Origin: JAURFX01 sp038125265
Lineage (GTDB): Bacteria > Pseudomonadota > Gammaproteobacteria > Steroidobacterales > Rariloculaceae
DNA length: 64,000 nt
Direction of reading: 5' to 3'
Assembly: GCA_038125265.1 (NCBI GenBank)
Contig: JAYPDM010000001.1
Location: 53,485 to 117,484, forward strand
Of the stretch, positions 54,885 through 63,918 are shown piece after piece (the stretch's first letter is position 1; each line of letters starts with the position of its first letter). The position numbers were made by a program, and so were the translations under genes. The notes under the pieces were generated by a model. That model did no database searches and was not told the origin of the DNA. It was given only the letters and a program-made list of their open reading frames with translations.

Positions 54885-55328
54885 ATGTCAATCAAATCAA
54901 CCCTGATTGAATTACAAACTCAATCCCTAAAATCTGGTGATAAAGAAACGCTCAGAGTTGTTCGTATGGCTTTAGCTGAGATCAAGCAAATTGAAGTTGA
55001 TACACGTGAAGAACTTACCGAAGCAAAACAACTCAGCCTGATTGAAAAAATGGTCAAGCAGAGAAATGAATCTGTAAAGGCATTCCAAGAAGGAGGCCGC
55101 GAGGATCTGGCAAGTATTGAAATTTCTGAAATAAAATTTTTAGAACAATTTCTTCCTGAAAAACTCTCCCCAGAAGAAACGGATAAGATGATTGCTGATG
55201 CCATTGCTGAGCTTGATGCCAAAGTTATGGCGGATATGGGTAAGGTCATGGCTTGCGTAAAAGACAAGGCTGCCGGACAAGTTGACATGGGTTATGTCAG
55301 TCAAAAAGTAAAGGAATCACTCTCTTAG
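54885..55328 (+). CDS. GatB/YqeY-domain protein
   Basis: YqeY-family proteins share the tail domain of the GatB amidotransferase subunit, which binds tRNA, but their own role is unknown. The 147-residue product has LKSGDKETLRVVRMALAEIKQ in part (LRVVRMALAEIK, 24-35) and the EKMVKQRNESV motif. It lies between rpsU and dnaG, 5 bases after rpsU, as in Pseudomonas. Confidence 0.93.
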   Translation: MSIKSTLIELQTQSLKSGDKETLRVVRMALAEIKQIEVDTREELTEAKQLSLIEKMVKQRNESVKAFQEGGREDLASIEISEIKFLEQFLPEKLSPEETDKMIADAIAELDAKVMADMGKVMACVKDKAAGQVDMGYVSQKVKESLS

Positions 55329-55366
55329 CTCTATTTTAATTTTTACTATTTGCTATCCTTTAGAGG

Positions 55367-57049
55367 ATGTCAGCAAATTTTATTCCAAAGTCATTCATAG
55401 AAAGCCTCGTGGCAGCGATAAATATCGTTGATCTCATTGGAAGCAGAGTAGAGCTCAAGAAAGCAGGTAAAGATCATAAAGGATTATGTCCATTTCATAA
55501 TGAAAAAACGCCCTCATTCATTGTTTCTGAGACGAAAGGGTTTTATCACTGCTTTGGCTGTGGAGCGCATGGTACTCCGATCAGCTTTCTTATGGAACAT
55601 GATAATTTAGACTTTGTAACAGCGATTAAATACTTGGCTGAGAAGGTTGGCATGGAAGTCCCTTTAAATGATAGTACCAATGTAAAAAAAGAAAATGAAC
55701 AAGCAGCCCTTCTAGAAGAAATAACAAAAATTTATGAATCTCAACTTAATCAATCTTCAGAAGTAAAACAATATCTTACTAGGAGAGGGATCAATGAAAA
55801 ATCGATCAAGAAATTTCGTATCGGCTACTCGCCTGATTCATGGAATTTCTTATCATCGCCCAAGCTACTAAAACGATTCTCTGAAAAAAAACTTTTTGAT
55901 GCAGGCCTTATTGTAAAAAATGAGAAGGGAAATATTTATGATCGTTTTAGAGGCAGAATTATTTTCCCAATCAAATCGAGCAGCAATAAAATTATTGCCT
56001 TTGGGGGAAGAAATATCGATGAGCAGCTCCCCAAATATATAAACTCTCCTGAAACGATCACTTTTAATAAAAGTCATTGCCTATACGGTCTCTCTGAGAC
56101 CTATGAGGCTCGAAATAAGAATGCTGCCATGTTTTTGTGTGAAGGTTATCTCGATGTAATAAGCCTCGCGCAAATTGGAATAATGCCCTCAGTCGCGACC
56201 TTGGGCACAGCCCTAACTGAGAGCCATGTCAAACAAATTATCCAAAGAACGCCCAAGGTGGTTTTCTGCTTTGATGGTGATGAGGCCGGGAAAAAAGCAT
56301 CACTGAGAACTGTAGATATTGTCCTAGGGTTTGCCGGTGGGCTCACGGAGTTTTCATTCTTGTTCTTGCCCAAAGGACAGGACCCTGACTCGCTTGTTCA
56401 GGCCAAGGGGAAGGATCACTTTTTAGGGTTAGCAAAAAAATCAATTCCGCTCTCAGAGCTGATGATCAAAATTGCCTGCTCTGAAATGAAAAATAACAAT
56501 GCTGAGTCAAAGTCTAAAGCAATCAGCATGGCCCTCACTTACATTCAAAAAATGAGGAATCAACTATACAAAGATGCGTTCATCACCGATCTTGCAGATC
56601 ATCTGAAGATTGACAAGGATCTCATAATAAATGCATCTAACAGTGATACCAATACCTTTAAAGCGATGCCAGACAAGGGCCATTCTAAACGATCAGAAAA
56701 TTTATTTATTAGGGAGGCAATCAGTATCCTGGTTCAGTTTCCCAAGCTTGCTAATAAAGAAATTCCCCTTGATGCATTATCAAAAATTCAAGCACCAGGG
56801 ACATCACTGCTTGTCATGGTTCTGCGCTATATTCGAACGGCGGATTCAGATATAACAACCTCGATGATTATTGAGCACTTCAGAGACGATGATCTGGGCA
56901 AGCATATCTCCAAGCTGGTAAGCGATTATGTTTTTGATGATGAGCCCATTGCAGAAAAAATACTTGAGGACATTATCAAAAAACTCAGCTTTCATGGCTC
57001 AAGATCTTCTCTCGCTGAATCCTTAGCCAAAAAGTTTAAAAAGCAATAA
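55367..57049 (+). CDS. dnaG: DNA primase
   Basis: DnaG makes the RNA primers for DNA replication. The 560-residue protein has the zinc-binding domain (Cys41, His44, Cys62, Cys65), the RNA-polymerase domain with FAFGGR-like IAFGGRN, and the Toprim motifs EGYLDVI and DGDEAGKKA. The C-terminal helicase-binding part is present but divergent, as usual. It is followed by an internal promoter and rpoD. Confidence 0.97.
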   Translation: MSANFIPKSFIESLVAAINIVDLIGSRVELKKAGKDHKGLCPFHNEKTPSFIVSETKGFYHCFGCGAHGTPISFLMEHDNLDFVTAIKYLAEKVGMEVPLNDSTNVKKENEQAALLEEITKIYESQLNQSSEVKQYLTRRGINEKSIKKFRIGYSPDSWNFLSSPKLLKRFSEKKLFDAGLIVKNEKGNIYDRFRGRIIFPIKSSSNKIIAFGGRNIDEQLPKYINSPETITFNKSHCLYGLSETYEARNKNAAMFLCEGYLDVISLAQIGIMPSVATLGTALTESHVKQIIQRTPKVVFCFDGDEAGKKASLRTVDIVLGFAGGLTEFSFLFLPKGQDPDSLVQAKGKDHFLGLAKKSIPLSELMIKIACSEMKNNNAESKSKAISMALTYIQKMRNQLYKDAFITDLADHLKIDKDLIINASNSDTNTFKAMPDKGHSKRSENLFIREAISILVQFPKLANKEIPLDALSKIQAPGTSLLVMVLRYIRTADSDITTSMIIEHFRDDDLGKHISKLVSDYVFDDEPIAEKILEDIIKKLSFHGSRSSLAESLAKKFKKQ

Positions 57050-57099
57050 ATTCAATAAGTTAAGAAATTGTCCATTTAGTCTCGACTGAGAAATACCTT

Positions 57100-57127
57100 T
57101 TGACTATTCTCAAGCATTTTGTACAAT
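57100..57127 (+). promoter_or_regulatory. Internal sigma-70 promoter for rpoD
   Basis: TTGACT (57100-57105), a 16-base spacer and TACAAT (57122-57127) lie in the gap between dnaG and rpoD. Transcription would start near 57134, about 20 bases before the rpoD ATG, so rpoD can be made independently of rpsU and dnaG. Confidence 0.75.
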
Positions 57128-57153
57128 ATGGGACCTTAATTCCTTTCTACTGC

Positions 57154-58965
57154 ATGGCTAAAAAGACAAAACCAGCTCTTGATACCGAGGAGCAAAAAAA
57201 TCAAGTTCAAATTCTAATCGCTAAAGGCAAAGATCAGGGCTACCTGACCTACAGTGAGGTTAATGACCACTTACCTACTGATATTCTTGATCCCGAGCAG
57301 ATCGACGAAATCGTAAATATGATTAATGACATGGGCATAACCGTGTATGAAAAAGCTCCAGACCTTGATTCACTGGTCCTTACCGATAATGCCGTCGTCG
57401 AAGATGACGACATAGCCGAGGAAGGGGTAGCTGCTGCATTGGCTAATGTGGATGCTGAGTTTGGTCGTACCACCGATCCAGTCAGAATGTATATGCGTGA
57501 GATGGGAAGCGTTGAGCTGCTGACTAGGGAAGGTGAAATAAGCATCGCCAAAAGAATAGAAGAAGGATTAGAGATTGTTAAAAAGACGATGTTCTCTGTG
57601 CCTGAGTATACCGACCTTCTTTTAGATGAGTTTCAATCATGCGATGGCGAAGAGAAAAAATTAAGTGATGTGATCTTGGATTTTATCGATCCTACCGATG
57701 AGACCATTATGGATGCAAACGCGCCCAGCACTGATGATGATCAAGCAGACGGTCCAGATCCTAAAGAAGCCAAGAAAAGAATGTCCAGAGTTAAAAGATA
57801 CGCCAAGCCTTACAAGGACTCACTCAAGAGATACTCTATTGGACAAAAAAATGTAATAGATAAATTTGAAAAGTTATACAAAGAGATCTCTGAATTAAAA
57901 CTTACCCCGGATTTCACCTTAACGGTAAGAAATAAATTCAAAAGCCGCATTGAGAAAATCAGAAAAATTGAAAGAGAGATCATGATCTTATGCGTTAGGG
58001 AGTCAGACCTTCCAAGAAAAGACTTTATTAGCACCTTTCCAGAAAACGAAACGAACCTGAAGTGGATAGATAAGTTTATAAGAGCTAAGAGAAAGTACTC
58101 CTCAAAATTAGCCAAGGTAAAAGATCAGGTAGTTAAACTTCAAAACCATTTAAAAACAATTGAGACGAACAGCAGTCTAAGTATTAAAGATCTCAAGGCA
58201 CTTAACAGAGAGCTTACCTTAGGAGAAACTCAAGCCAGAAGAGCAAAAAAAGAAATGGTTGAGGCAAACCTAAGGCTTGTCATTTCAATTGCCAAAAAAT
58301 ATACCAACAGGGGTCTTCAATTCCTGGATCTGATCCAGGAAGGAAACATAGGACTGATGAAGGCAGTCGATAAGTTCGAATACCGTCGTGGTTACAAATT
58401 TTCGACCTATGCAACTTGGTGGATCCGCCAGGCAATCACAAGATCAATCGCTGATCAGGCAAGAACGATTAGAATCCCCGTACATATGATTGAAACCATC
58501 AACAAACTCAATCGTATAACCAGGCAAATGGTGCAAGAAAAAGGCCGCGAGCCTACACCCGAGGAACTATCCAAAGAGATGGACATGCCCGAGGATAAGG
58601 TCAGACGGGTATTAAAAATTGCCAAGGAGCCTATCTCTATGGAAACGCCTGTGGGTGATGACGAGGACTCACACCTAGGAGACTTCATTGAGGATATCGA
58701 TGCAGACCTCCCAGATGACTCTGCTACGCAAGAAGGCCTTAAGGAAACCACTAGGAACGTGCTCTCTGGCTTAACTCCGAGAGAGTCAAAGGTGCTTAGG
58801 ATGCGATTTGGTATTGAAATGAACACTGATCATACCCTTGAGGAGGTCGGCAAACAGTTTGATGTGACCCGGGAACGGATCCGACAAATTGAGGCAAAAG
58901 CATTGAGAAAATTAAGACATCCCTCAAGATCCGAACAGCTCAAAAGCTTTCTAAAAGACGACTAA
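57154..58965 (+). CDS. rpoD: RNA polymerase primary sigma factor RpoD (sigma-70)
   Basis: RpoD directs RNA polymerase to housekeeping promoters. I start it at ATG 57154 (MAKKTKPALDT); the longer reading from TTG 57100 would use the promoter -35 as a codon and is rejected. The 603-residue protein has region 1.1, region 1.2 DPVRMYMREMG, a long non-conserved insert, region 2 (GNIGLMKAVDKFEYRRGYKF in parts, then FSTYATWWIRQAITRSI), region 3 and region 4 (VTRERIRQIEAKALRKLR). Convergent sbcB begins at the next base. Confidence 0.97.
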   Translation: MAKKTKPALDTEEQKNQVQILIAKGKDQGYLTYSEVNDHLPTDILDPEQIDEIVNMINDMGITVYEKAPDLDSLVLTDNAVVEDDDIAEEGVAAALANVDAEFGRTTDPVRMYMREMGSVELLTREGEISIAKRIEEGLEIVKKTMFSVPEYTDLLLDEFQSCDGEEKKLSDVILDFIDPTDETIMDANAPSTDDDQADGPDPKEAKKRMSRVKRYAKPYKDSLKRYSIGQKNVIDKFEKLYKEISELKLTPDFTLTVRNKFKSRIEKIRKIEREIMILCVRESDLPRKDFISTFPENETNLKWIDKFIRAKRKYSSKLAKVKDQVVKLQNHLKTIETNSSLSIKDLKALNRELTLGETQARRAKKEMVEANLRLVISIAKKYTNRGLQFLDLIQEGNIGLMKAVDKFEYRRGYKFSTYATWWIRQAITRSIADQARTIRIPVHMIETINKLNRITRQMVQEKGREPTPEELSKEMDMPEDKVRRVLKIAKEPISMETPVGDDEDSHLGDFIEDIDADLPDDSATQEGLKETTRNVLSGLTPRESKVLRMRFGIEMNTDHTLEEVGKQFDVTRERIRQIEAKALRKLRHPSRSEQLKSFLKDD

Positions 58966-60378
58966 CTAAGCGATCTTAAGAATTTGCGCCTCATCGAGCG
59001 AGAAATAACGCTCAATGGAACTGAAAACCTTTTTTTCCTCATGCGTTAAGAGGGTCTCTTTAAGCCGTTCAATTTCCTCCATGTACTCCTCCCTAAGTGG
59101 CCATGGGCCTTTAGATTCCCAGCGGGTATGAGTTAAATTAAGGATGTACTCCTTGATATCACTACCAATTGCTTTGGGTGCTATTTGAAAAAGAATGCGA
59201 TAAGCAAACTCCTTCGCACGAGAATCATTAAACTGATGCACTAAAATGATTTTTTTCTTTAAGTCTTTCTCCTCGTGAAACTGGCGGAAAAGCTCCTTGT
59301 CGCTTTGCGAGAAAAATTTCTGATAGATGGTTTGCTCGATATGCTCACGATAAGGCCATGATTTTCTCTCAATGTCTGATGAAGCAAATAAAATCTTGTT
59401 TCTCCATTCAAAATTGCTTAAATAGCTTGTCGCATGACTATTCATTTCAGATGGATCCATGCCAAAGTCAAAGTCAAATTTACTTGCATCAAAAAGACTT
59501 TGCGACTGGTTAATTTTAATAATCTTGAATGGAGATTCCGTATAGGGCTTAGAGAGATAGTGAGCGATTTCACTGTACTCTAAGTTAATAACCTCATCTA
59601 CTGGATAGGACAGGTCAACGCAGATAGCCTCGTTAGGGTTGCTAGGGTTAAAGCCTAGGCAGGTTAATGGATAATTCCAAAAGGTTCCATAGGGCTGGTA
59701 ACGATAGCCTAAGACCTTTGTTTCAAGTAAAAAATTTTTAAAGCTATCTTTGGTTGATTGTTGAATAAAGTCCTCAAATAAATCTCCTACCTCCTCTTTA
59801 AGAAATTTCGTCAGCGCAATTAAAAGCTCCACATCAAATCTGGCGTCATGAGCATTAGCGCTATCTATGCCAATGGCATGCGCGACAGATGATAGGCTAC
59901 AGATGGGATTACCTTTTTTATTTAACTCAAAAGGAATGAGTGCTGGTTTTAGTTGGCTCACCAGCCGAACCAAATAGAGCAAATCAATCCTACCATTCCC
60001 ATTGGTATTTGTGACAAAGGGGTCAAGCAGATTCCAGAAAAATTGCTTACGGTAAAGCTCCTCATCAAATCGATGTCCATTATAAGTGATAAAGATCCCT
60101 GGGCTCATCTCAGTCCAGAGATTCCATTTTTTATGGATCGACCGCATCATCTCATAGTGGTTGTACCTAGAATCTAGAGTCGCATCTTGTTTATGTATCA
60201 AATAGGACTCTGGTGATGGCAAGTTCCAAGGAAGAGGTCGACAAGAGACATTGTGCTCATCCCTTTTGATAAAATCAGTATCGGTGAGTACCGATGAAGA
60301 CTGTATGATCTGATTAAAGTCTAAATGATCCTTACCAGTGGTTTCTGTATCGCTAAATATTAAGTTCTCTATATTCAT
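58966..60378 (-). CDS. sbcB: Exonuclease I
   Basis: Exonuclease I degrades single-stranded DNA 3' to 5' and acts in recombination and mismatch repair. The 470-residue protein begins with the DEDDh exonuclease motif FSDTETTG (Asp10, Glu12), has FITYNGHRFDEEL, and NAHDARFDVELL with the conserved His-Asp; an SH3-like and a helical C-terminal region follow. Length matches E. coli SbcB (475). Its stop abuts the rpoD stop with no gap. Confidence 0.95.
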   Translation of the reverse strand: MNIENLIFSDTETTGKDHLDFNQIIQSSSVLTDTDFIKRDEHNVSCRPLPWNLPSPESYLIHKQDATLDSRYNHYEMMRSIHKKWNLWTEMSPGIFITYNGHRFDEELYRKQFFWNLLDPFVTNTNGNGRIDLLYLVRLVSQLKPALIPFELNKKGNPICSLSSVAHAIGIDSANAHDARFDVELLIALTKFLKEEVGDLFEDFIQQSTKDSFKNFLLETKVLGYRYQPYGTFWNYPLTCLGFNPSNPNEAICVDLSYPVDEVINLEYSEIAHYLSKPYTESPFKIIKINQSQSLFDASKFDFDFGMDPSEMNSHATSYLSNFEWRNKILFASSDIERKSWPYREHIEQTIYQKFFSQSDKELFRQFHEEKDLKKKIILVHQFNDSRAKEFAYRILFQIAPKAIGSDIKEYILNLTHTRWESKGPWPLREEYMEEIERLKETLLTHEEKKVFSSIERYFSLDEAQILKIA

Positions 60379-60419
60379 AATGTTTCCTAACTAATTGAGA
60401 ATAGGATAAACTTGAAATA

Positions 60420-60434
60420 CGACATATAGTGTCG
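60420..60434. promoter_or_regulatory. Palindrome upstream of the WYL regulator, candidate operator
   Basis: CGACATATAGTGTCG has perfect 5-base arms (CGACA/TGTCG) around TATAG, centred 16 bases before the WYL-regulator ATG and within the 64-base divergent gap with sbcB. Placement next to the start fits autoregulation; binding is inferred. Confidence 0.45.
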
Positions 60435-60442
60435 CAATAAAA

Positions 60443-61423
60443 ATGAATACAGCAATTAGATACATAGAACTCCTCAGGCTCATTCCCCGATTCCCTCAAA
60501 AAAAATCTCTGTCTGACCTTCGTAAATCCCTTGCAGAGCTTGGTTATCAGGTGAGCGATAGAACGATCCAAAGAGACCTAAAAAAACTTGAATCCATCTT
60601 TGGATTAATTTGTGATGATCGGAGCATCCCCTATGGATGGTCGTTTGCAAAGGATGCAAGCTACATTGACCTATCTGCTCTTGATGAGTCTGAGGCAATG
60701 TTTCTGTCATTGTTCAAAGAACAATTTGATGGAATTATTAATCTTAAGGAGCTTCCAAGAATCAATAACCTTTTTAAAAGATCAGAAGCAATTATTAAAA
60801 GCAAAAGTTTAAACAAAGCAAACTGGAATAAAAAGATTAGATTTGTTGATGCTACTCACAGATATCTTCCTCCAGTAATTGATGAGGAATTGGTTGCAAA
60901 AATTATTAGAGCAACTCTGGCTAACTTTCAAATTCTGGGAACTTATCAATCAAGAGAGTCAAAAAAAAGTAGTCAGCATATCTATAATCCTCTTGGGATA
61001 GTTTCTCAGGGAGCAGTTAAAAGATTGGTCTGTACAAGAGGTAAAGAGGAACTGATTAGGCAACTTCCCATGCATCGATTTAGAGCCATCGAAATTCTTT
61101 CAAGCAAAGCAATAGTTCCTAATGATTTTGATCTGGATGATTATATTGCATCAGGATTTCTTGAATACATTCATAAGGCATCGATTAACTTGGTTGCAGA
61201 GTTTCATCCAAGGGCCGGCTATCACTTATTTGAGACACCGTTCTCAAAAAATCAACGAGCTACCTTTGATGCTAATAAGAACAAAATTATCCTAGAAGCA
61301 GAGGTGGCAGACACTGAGGTACTAAGAAGATGGATTTTAAGCTTTGGCAGTCAAATTAATATTCGATTGCCCAAATATCTTCGTAATATTGTAGCCAATG
61401 AATATCAAGAAGCATTAAAATAG
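60443..61423 (+). CDS. HTH/WYL-domain transcriptional regulator
   Basis: WYL regulators sense small molecules or nucleic acids and often control stress or defence genes. The 326-residue protein has an N-terminal winged helix (about 1-60, with SDRTIQRDLKKLE), a WYL domain (about 160-240: YNPLGIVSQGAVKRLVC, then LPMHRFRAIEIL) and a C-terminal region with DLDDYIASG. The name-giving Trp-Tyr pair is replaced by Lys-Arg (VKRLVC). It is divergent to sbcB and followed 8 bases later by the tRNA gene. The target genes are unknown; sbcB and itself are the obvious candidates. Confidence 0.85.
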   Translation: MNTAIRYIELLRLIPRFPQKKSLSDLRKSLAELGYQVSDRTIQRDLKKLESIFGLICDDRSIPYGWSFAKDASYIDLSALDESEAMFLSLFKEQFDGIINLKELPRINNLFKRSEAIIKSKSLNKANWNKKIRFVDATHRYLPPVIDEELVAKIIRATLANFQILGTYQSRESKKSSQHIYNPLGIVSQGAVKRLVCTRGKEELIRQLPMHRFRAIEILSSKAIVPNDFDLDDYIASGFLEYIHKASINLVAEFHPRAGYHLFETPFSKNQRATFDANKNKIILEAEVADTEVLRRWILSFGSQINIRLPKYLRNIVANEYQEALK

Positions 61424-61431
61424 ACACTCTC

Positions 61432-61508
61432 GGGCCTGTAGCTCAGTTGGTTAGAGCAGTGGACTCATAATCCATTGGTCGTAGGTTCAAGTCCTACCGG
61501 GCCCACCA
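61432..61508 (+). tRNA. ileX: tRNA with CAU anticodon, best read as tRNA-Ile2 (lysidine type)
   Basis: The 77-base gene folds as a full cloverleaf with encoded CCA: acceptor GGGCCTG/CGGGCCC, D-loop AGCTCAGTTGGTTAGAGC, anticodon CAT in GGACTCATAATCC, and T-loop GGTTCAAGTCC. CAT could be Met or Ile2. Base pairs C4-G69 and C5-G68, which TilS recognises in Ile2, are present; the elongator Met tRNA of E. coli has U4 and A5. The TTGGTCG and TTCAAGTCC stretches also match ileX, and ileX lies just downstream of rpoD in E. coli. I favour Ile2. Confidence 0.93.
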
Positions 61509-61541
61509 TTTACCATTGTAGAAATTCTTTTTGAAAAAACC

Positions 61542-61569
61542 TTGAGTAGCAAACAGAACACCATATACT
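61542..61569 (+). promoter_or_regulatory. Likely typA promoter
   Basis: TTGAGT (61542-61547), a 16-base spacer and TATACT (61564-61569) give a good sigma-70 promoter between the tRNA and typA, with a leader of about 45 bases. Confidence 0.6.
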
Positions 61570-61621
61570 GTCGTCTTCACTAGCAGCTGGATAATAAAGT
61601 AATTCTGCTTTGTAAATTAAT

Positions 61622-63406
61622 ATGGATCAAAAAAATATCAGGAATATAGCAATTATTGCTCATGTGGACCATGGTAAAACTACCCTGGTTGATAAATTAC
61701 TGCAGCAGTCTGGGGGTCTAGATCGTAAGAACATAGATGCAGTTTGTATCATGGATTCTAACGATCAGGAAAAAGAGAGAGGCATTACAATTGTTGCAAA
61801 AAATACAGCAATCCAGTGGAAAAATCATCATATCAATATAGTAGATACCCCGGGTCATGCTGACTTTGGAGGAGAAGTAGAGCGCATTTTATCAATGGTC
61901 GATTCAGTCCTATTATTGGTAGATGCTGTTGATGGACCAATGCCCCAGACAAGGTTTGTAACTCAGAAAGCCTTTGAGAAAGGATTATGCCCAATCCTGA
62001 TAGTCAATAAAATTGATAGGCCCGAAGCAAGGCCCTATTGGGTGATTGATCAGGTATTTCAATTATTTGATAACCTTGGCGGTACCAACGAACAATTAGA
62101 TTTTTCAATCATTTATGCATCTGCATTAAAGGGAATGGCTGGGAATAAGCCCGATGCTCTTGCATCGGACATGACGCCTTTGCTTGATATGATTATAGAT
62201 AAGGTAAAACCTCCAGTAGTCGATAGCAACTCTCCTTTCAGAATGCAAATTAGTGCTCTTGATTACAATTCATACGTGGGAACAATTGGGATAGGAAGAA
62301 TAATCGGGGGCTCGATTAAACCAAACAATAGAATCGTAGTTGCCAATGAAAATAAAGCACCCAGAAAAGCAAAGGTACTTCAAGTTCTCAGTCATATTGG
62401 GCTCGAGAGGGTTGAGGTTCCTGAGGCTCATGCTGGAGATATCGTATGTATTACAGGCATAGATGCCCTAAACATTTCAGATACCTTATGTGATCCTGAT
62501 CACCCCAATCCGTTGCCATCGCTTAGAGTTGATGAGCCCACAGTTAGCATGATTTTTCAGGTTAATGATTCCCCTTTTTCCGGGAAAGAGGGGAAGTACG
62601 TTACTGCAAGAAATATCAAAGATAGGCTTAATCAGGAATTAATTCACAATGTTGCCTTGCGTGTGGAGCAAGGCGAATCTCAAGATAAATTTATAGTATC
62701 AGGACGAGGGGAACTTCATTTATCCGTATTGATTGAGTCTATGCGAAGAGAAAATTTTGAGCTTGCTGTTTCTAAGCCGAAGGTTGTTCAAAAAATCATT
62801 GATGAAGAAGTGCATGAACCTTATGAGCTTGCTGTTATAAATATTGAGGATATTCATCAAGGACCAATCATGGAACAGATGGGCCTCAGGAAGGGTGATC
62901 TAAAAGGTATTCAGGTCACTGAGAAAGGTAGGTTGCGCATGGACTTTATTGTGCCTTCAAGAGGGTTGATTGGTTTTCGTTCAAGTTTCTTAACTTTAAC
63001 TCAAGGCACTGGAATTCTTACAAGCGTTTTTGATCATTATGGTCCAGCTAAAAAAGGAGAGATAGCCAAGAGACAAAACGGCGTACTGGTATCAATGACC
63101 GGTGGTAAAACTTTGGCTTATTCTCTCTTCAATTTGCAAAATAGAGGAAAAATGTTTGTAGGTCATGGAACAGATGTTTACAAGGGACAAATTGTTGGAT
63201 TGCATTCAAGAGATAACGATCTTCCTGTGAATCCAACAAAAGCCAAACAACTTACCAATATTCGTGCAGCAGGCACTGATGAAAACCTAATTTTGATTCC
63301 TCATATACAGCATACTTTAGAGCAAGCTTTAGAATTTATTGAAGATGATGAGCTTGTAGAAGTAACTCCAAAAAGTATTCGTTTAAGAAAAAAGATCATT
63401 CGATAG
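61622..63406 (+). CDS. typA: Ribosome-associated GTPase TypA/BipA
   Basis: BipA is a translational GTPase that helps 50S assembly and stress growth, especially in the cold. The 594-residue protein has G1 AHVDHGKTT (13-21), the switch EKERGITI, G3 DTPGHADFGGE, G4 NKID, then EF-G-like domains and the BipA-specific C-terminal part (GKEGKYVT, RGLIGFRS, GKTLAYSLF). Length is normal. The gene is monocistronic by appearance, converging on the DUF411 gene. Confidence 0.97.
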   Translation: MDQKNIRNIAIIAHVDHGKTTLVDKLLQQSGGLDRKNIDAVCIMDSNDQEKERGITIVAKNTAIQWKNHHINIVDTPGHADFGGEVERILSMVDSVLLLVDAVDGPMPQTRFVTQKAFEKGLCPILIVNKIDRPEARPYWVIDQVFQLFDNLGGTNEQLDFSIIYASALKGMAGNKPDALASDMTPLLDMIIDKVKPPVVDSNSPFRMQISALDYNSYVGTIGIGRIIGGSIKPNNRIVVANENKAPRKAKVLQVLSHIGLERVEVPEAHAGDIVCITGIDALNISDTLCDPDHPNPLPSLRVDEPTVSMIFQVNDSPFSGKEGKYVTARNIKDRLNQELIHNVALRVEQGESQDKFIVSGRGELHLSVLIESMRRENFELAVSKPKVVQKIIDEEVHEPYELAVINIEDIHQGPIMEQMGLRKGDLKGIQVTEKGRLRMDFIVPSRGLIGFRSSFLTLTQGTGILTSVFDHYGPAKKGEIAKRQNGVLVSMTGGKTLAYSLFNLQNRGKMFVGHGTDVYKGQIVGLHSRDNDLPVNPTKAKQLTNIRAAGTDENLILIPHIQHTLEQALEFIEDDELVEVTPKSIRLRKKIIR

Positions 63407-63444
63407 AATTATTTTTTCAAGCATTATTTACTTTAAATAATAGT

Positions 63445-63918
63445 TCAATTTTGACTGACCTCAGCATAAACATCACTTGTCCCGTCTCGATATAAAATCA
63501 AAACCTCATAGGGCATAAAGCGATCTCCTACCTCCATACCGGGCGAACCAATAGGCATGCCAGGAACAGAAAGACCAAGGGCATCAACGTGATTCTCTGA
63601 TAGAAACTGTGCAATAAATTGACTCGGCACATGTCCCTCAAAAATATAACCCTCTGGTGATACGGCCGTGTGACATGACCTGTATTGGGGCCTAATGTCA
63701 TGCATATCTTTTATCTCACTTAAATTCTCGTGATCCTGGGTAAATGCGGTGAAGCCATTATCCCTAATATGCTGTACCCAATTAATGCAGCAACCACATG
63801 TTGGGGTCTTATGAACTAACAATGTAGTTTCATCATAAGAGCTTTGCTCCTGAGCAAAAGAATAACCAACCATTAATAGGTATAAGTAAATGGGTAACAT
63901 TAGGCATTTTTTATTCAT
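63445..63918 (-). CDS. DUF411 metal-binding periplasmic protein
   Basis: The 157-residue precursor has a Sec signal peptide (about 1-22, ending SFAQ), then the DUF411 hallmark VHKTPTCGCCINWV (32-45) with a CGCC metal-binding motif, CHTAV, and a GHVP...F stretch followed by PGMPIGSPGME. DUF411 proteins are often encoded with copper-handling genes and probably bind a thiophilic metal; the function is not proven. Its start overlaps the end of the upstream gene by 8 bases. Confidence 0.87.
   Translation of the reverse strand: MNKKCLMLPIYLYLLMVGYSFAQEQSSYDETTLLVHKTPTCGCCINWVQHIRDNGFTAFTQDHENLSEIKDMHDIRPQYRSCHTAVSPEGYIFEGHVPSQFIAQFLSENHVDALGLSVPGMPIGSPGMEVGDRFMPYEVLILYRDGTSDVYAEVSQN

Noticed and set aside
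54920..55288. Open frame of 122 residues antisense to the yqeY gene
   Set aside because: Serine-rich shadow of a real gene with no ribosome site or recognisable motif.
57100..57153. N-terminal extension of rpoD from a TTG start
   Set aside because: The TTG is the -35 of a good promoter and the added residues do not match sigma-70; the ATG at 57154 gives the usual N-terminus.
58455..58826. Open frame of 123 residues antisense to rpoD
   Set aside because: It lies wholly inside the conserved region 3-4 coding sequence and resembles no protein; a shadow frame.
63423..63441. Perfect inverted repeat ATTATTTA-CTT-TAAATAAT between typA and the DUF411 gene
   Set aside because: It is made only of A and T and has no T tract on either strand; too weak to call a terminator.
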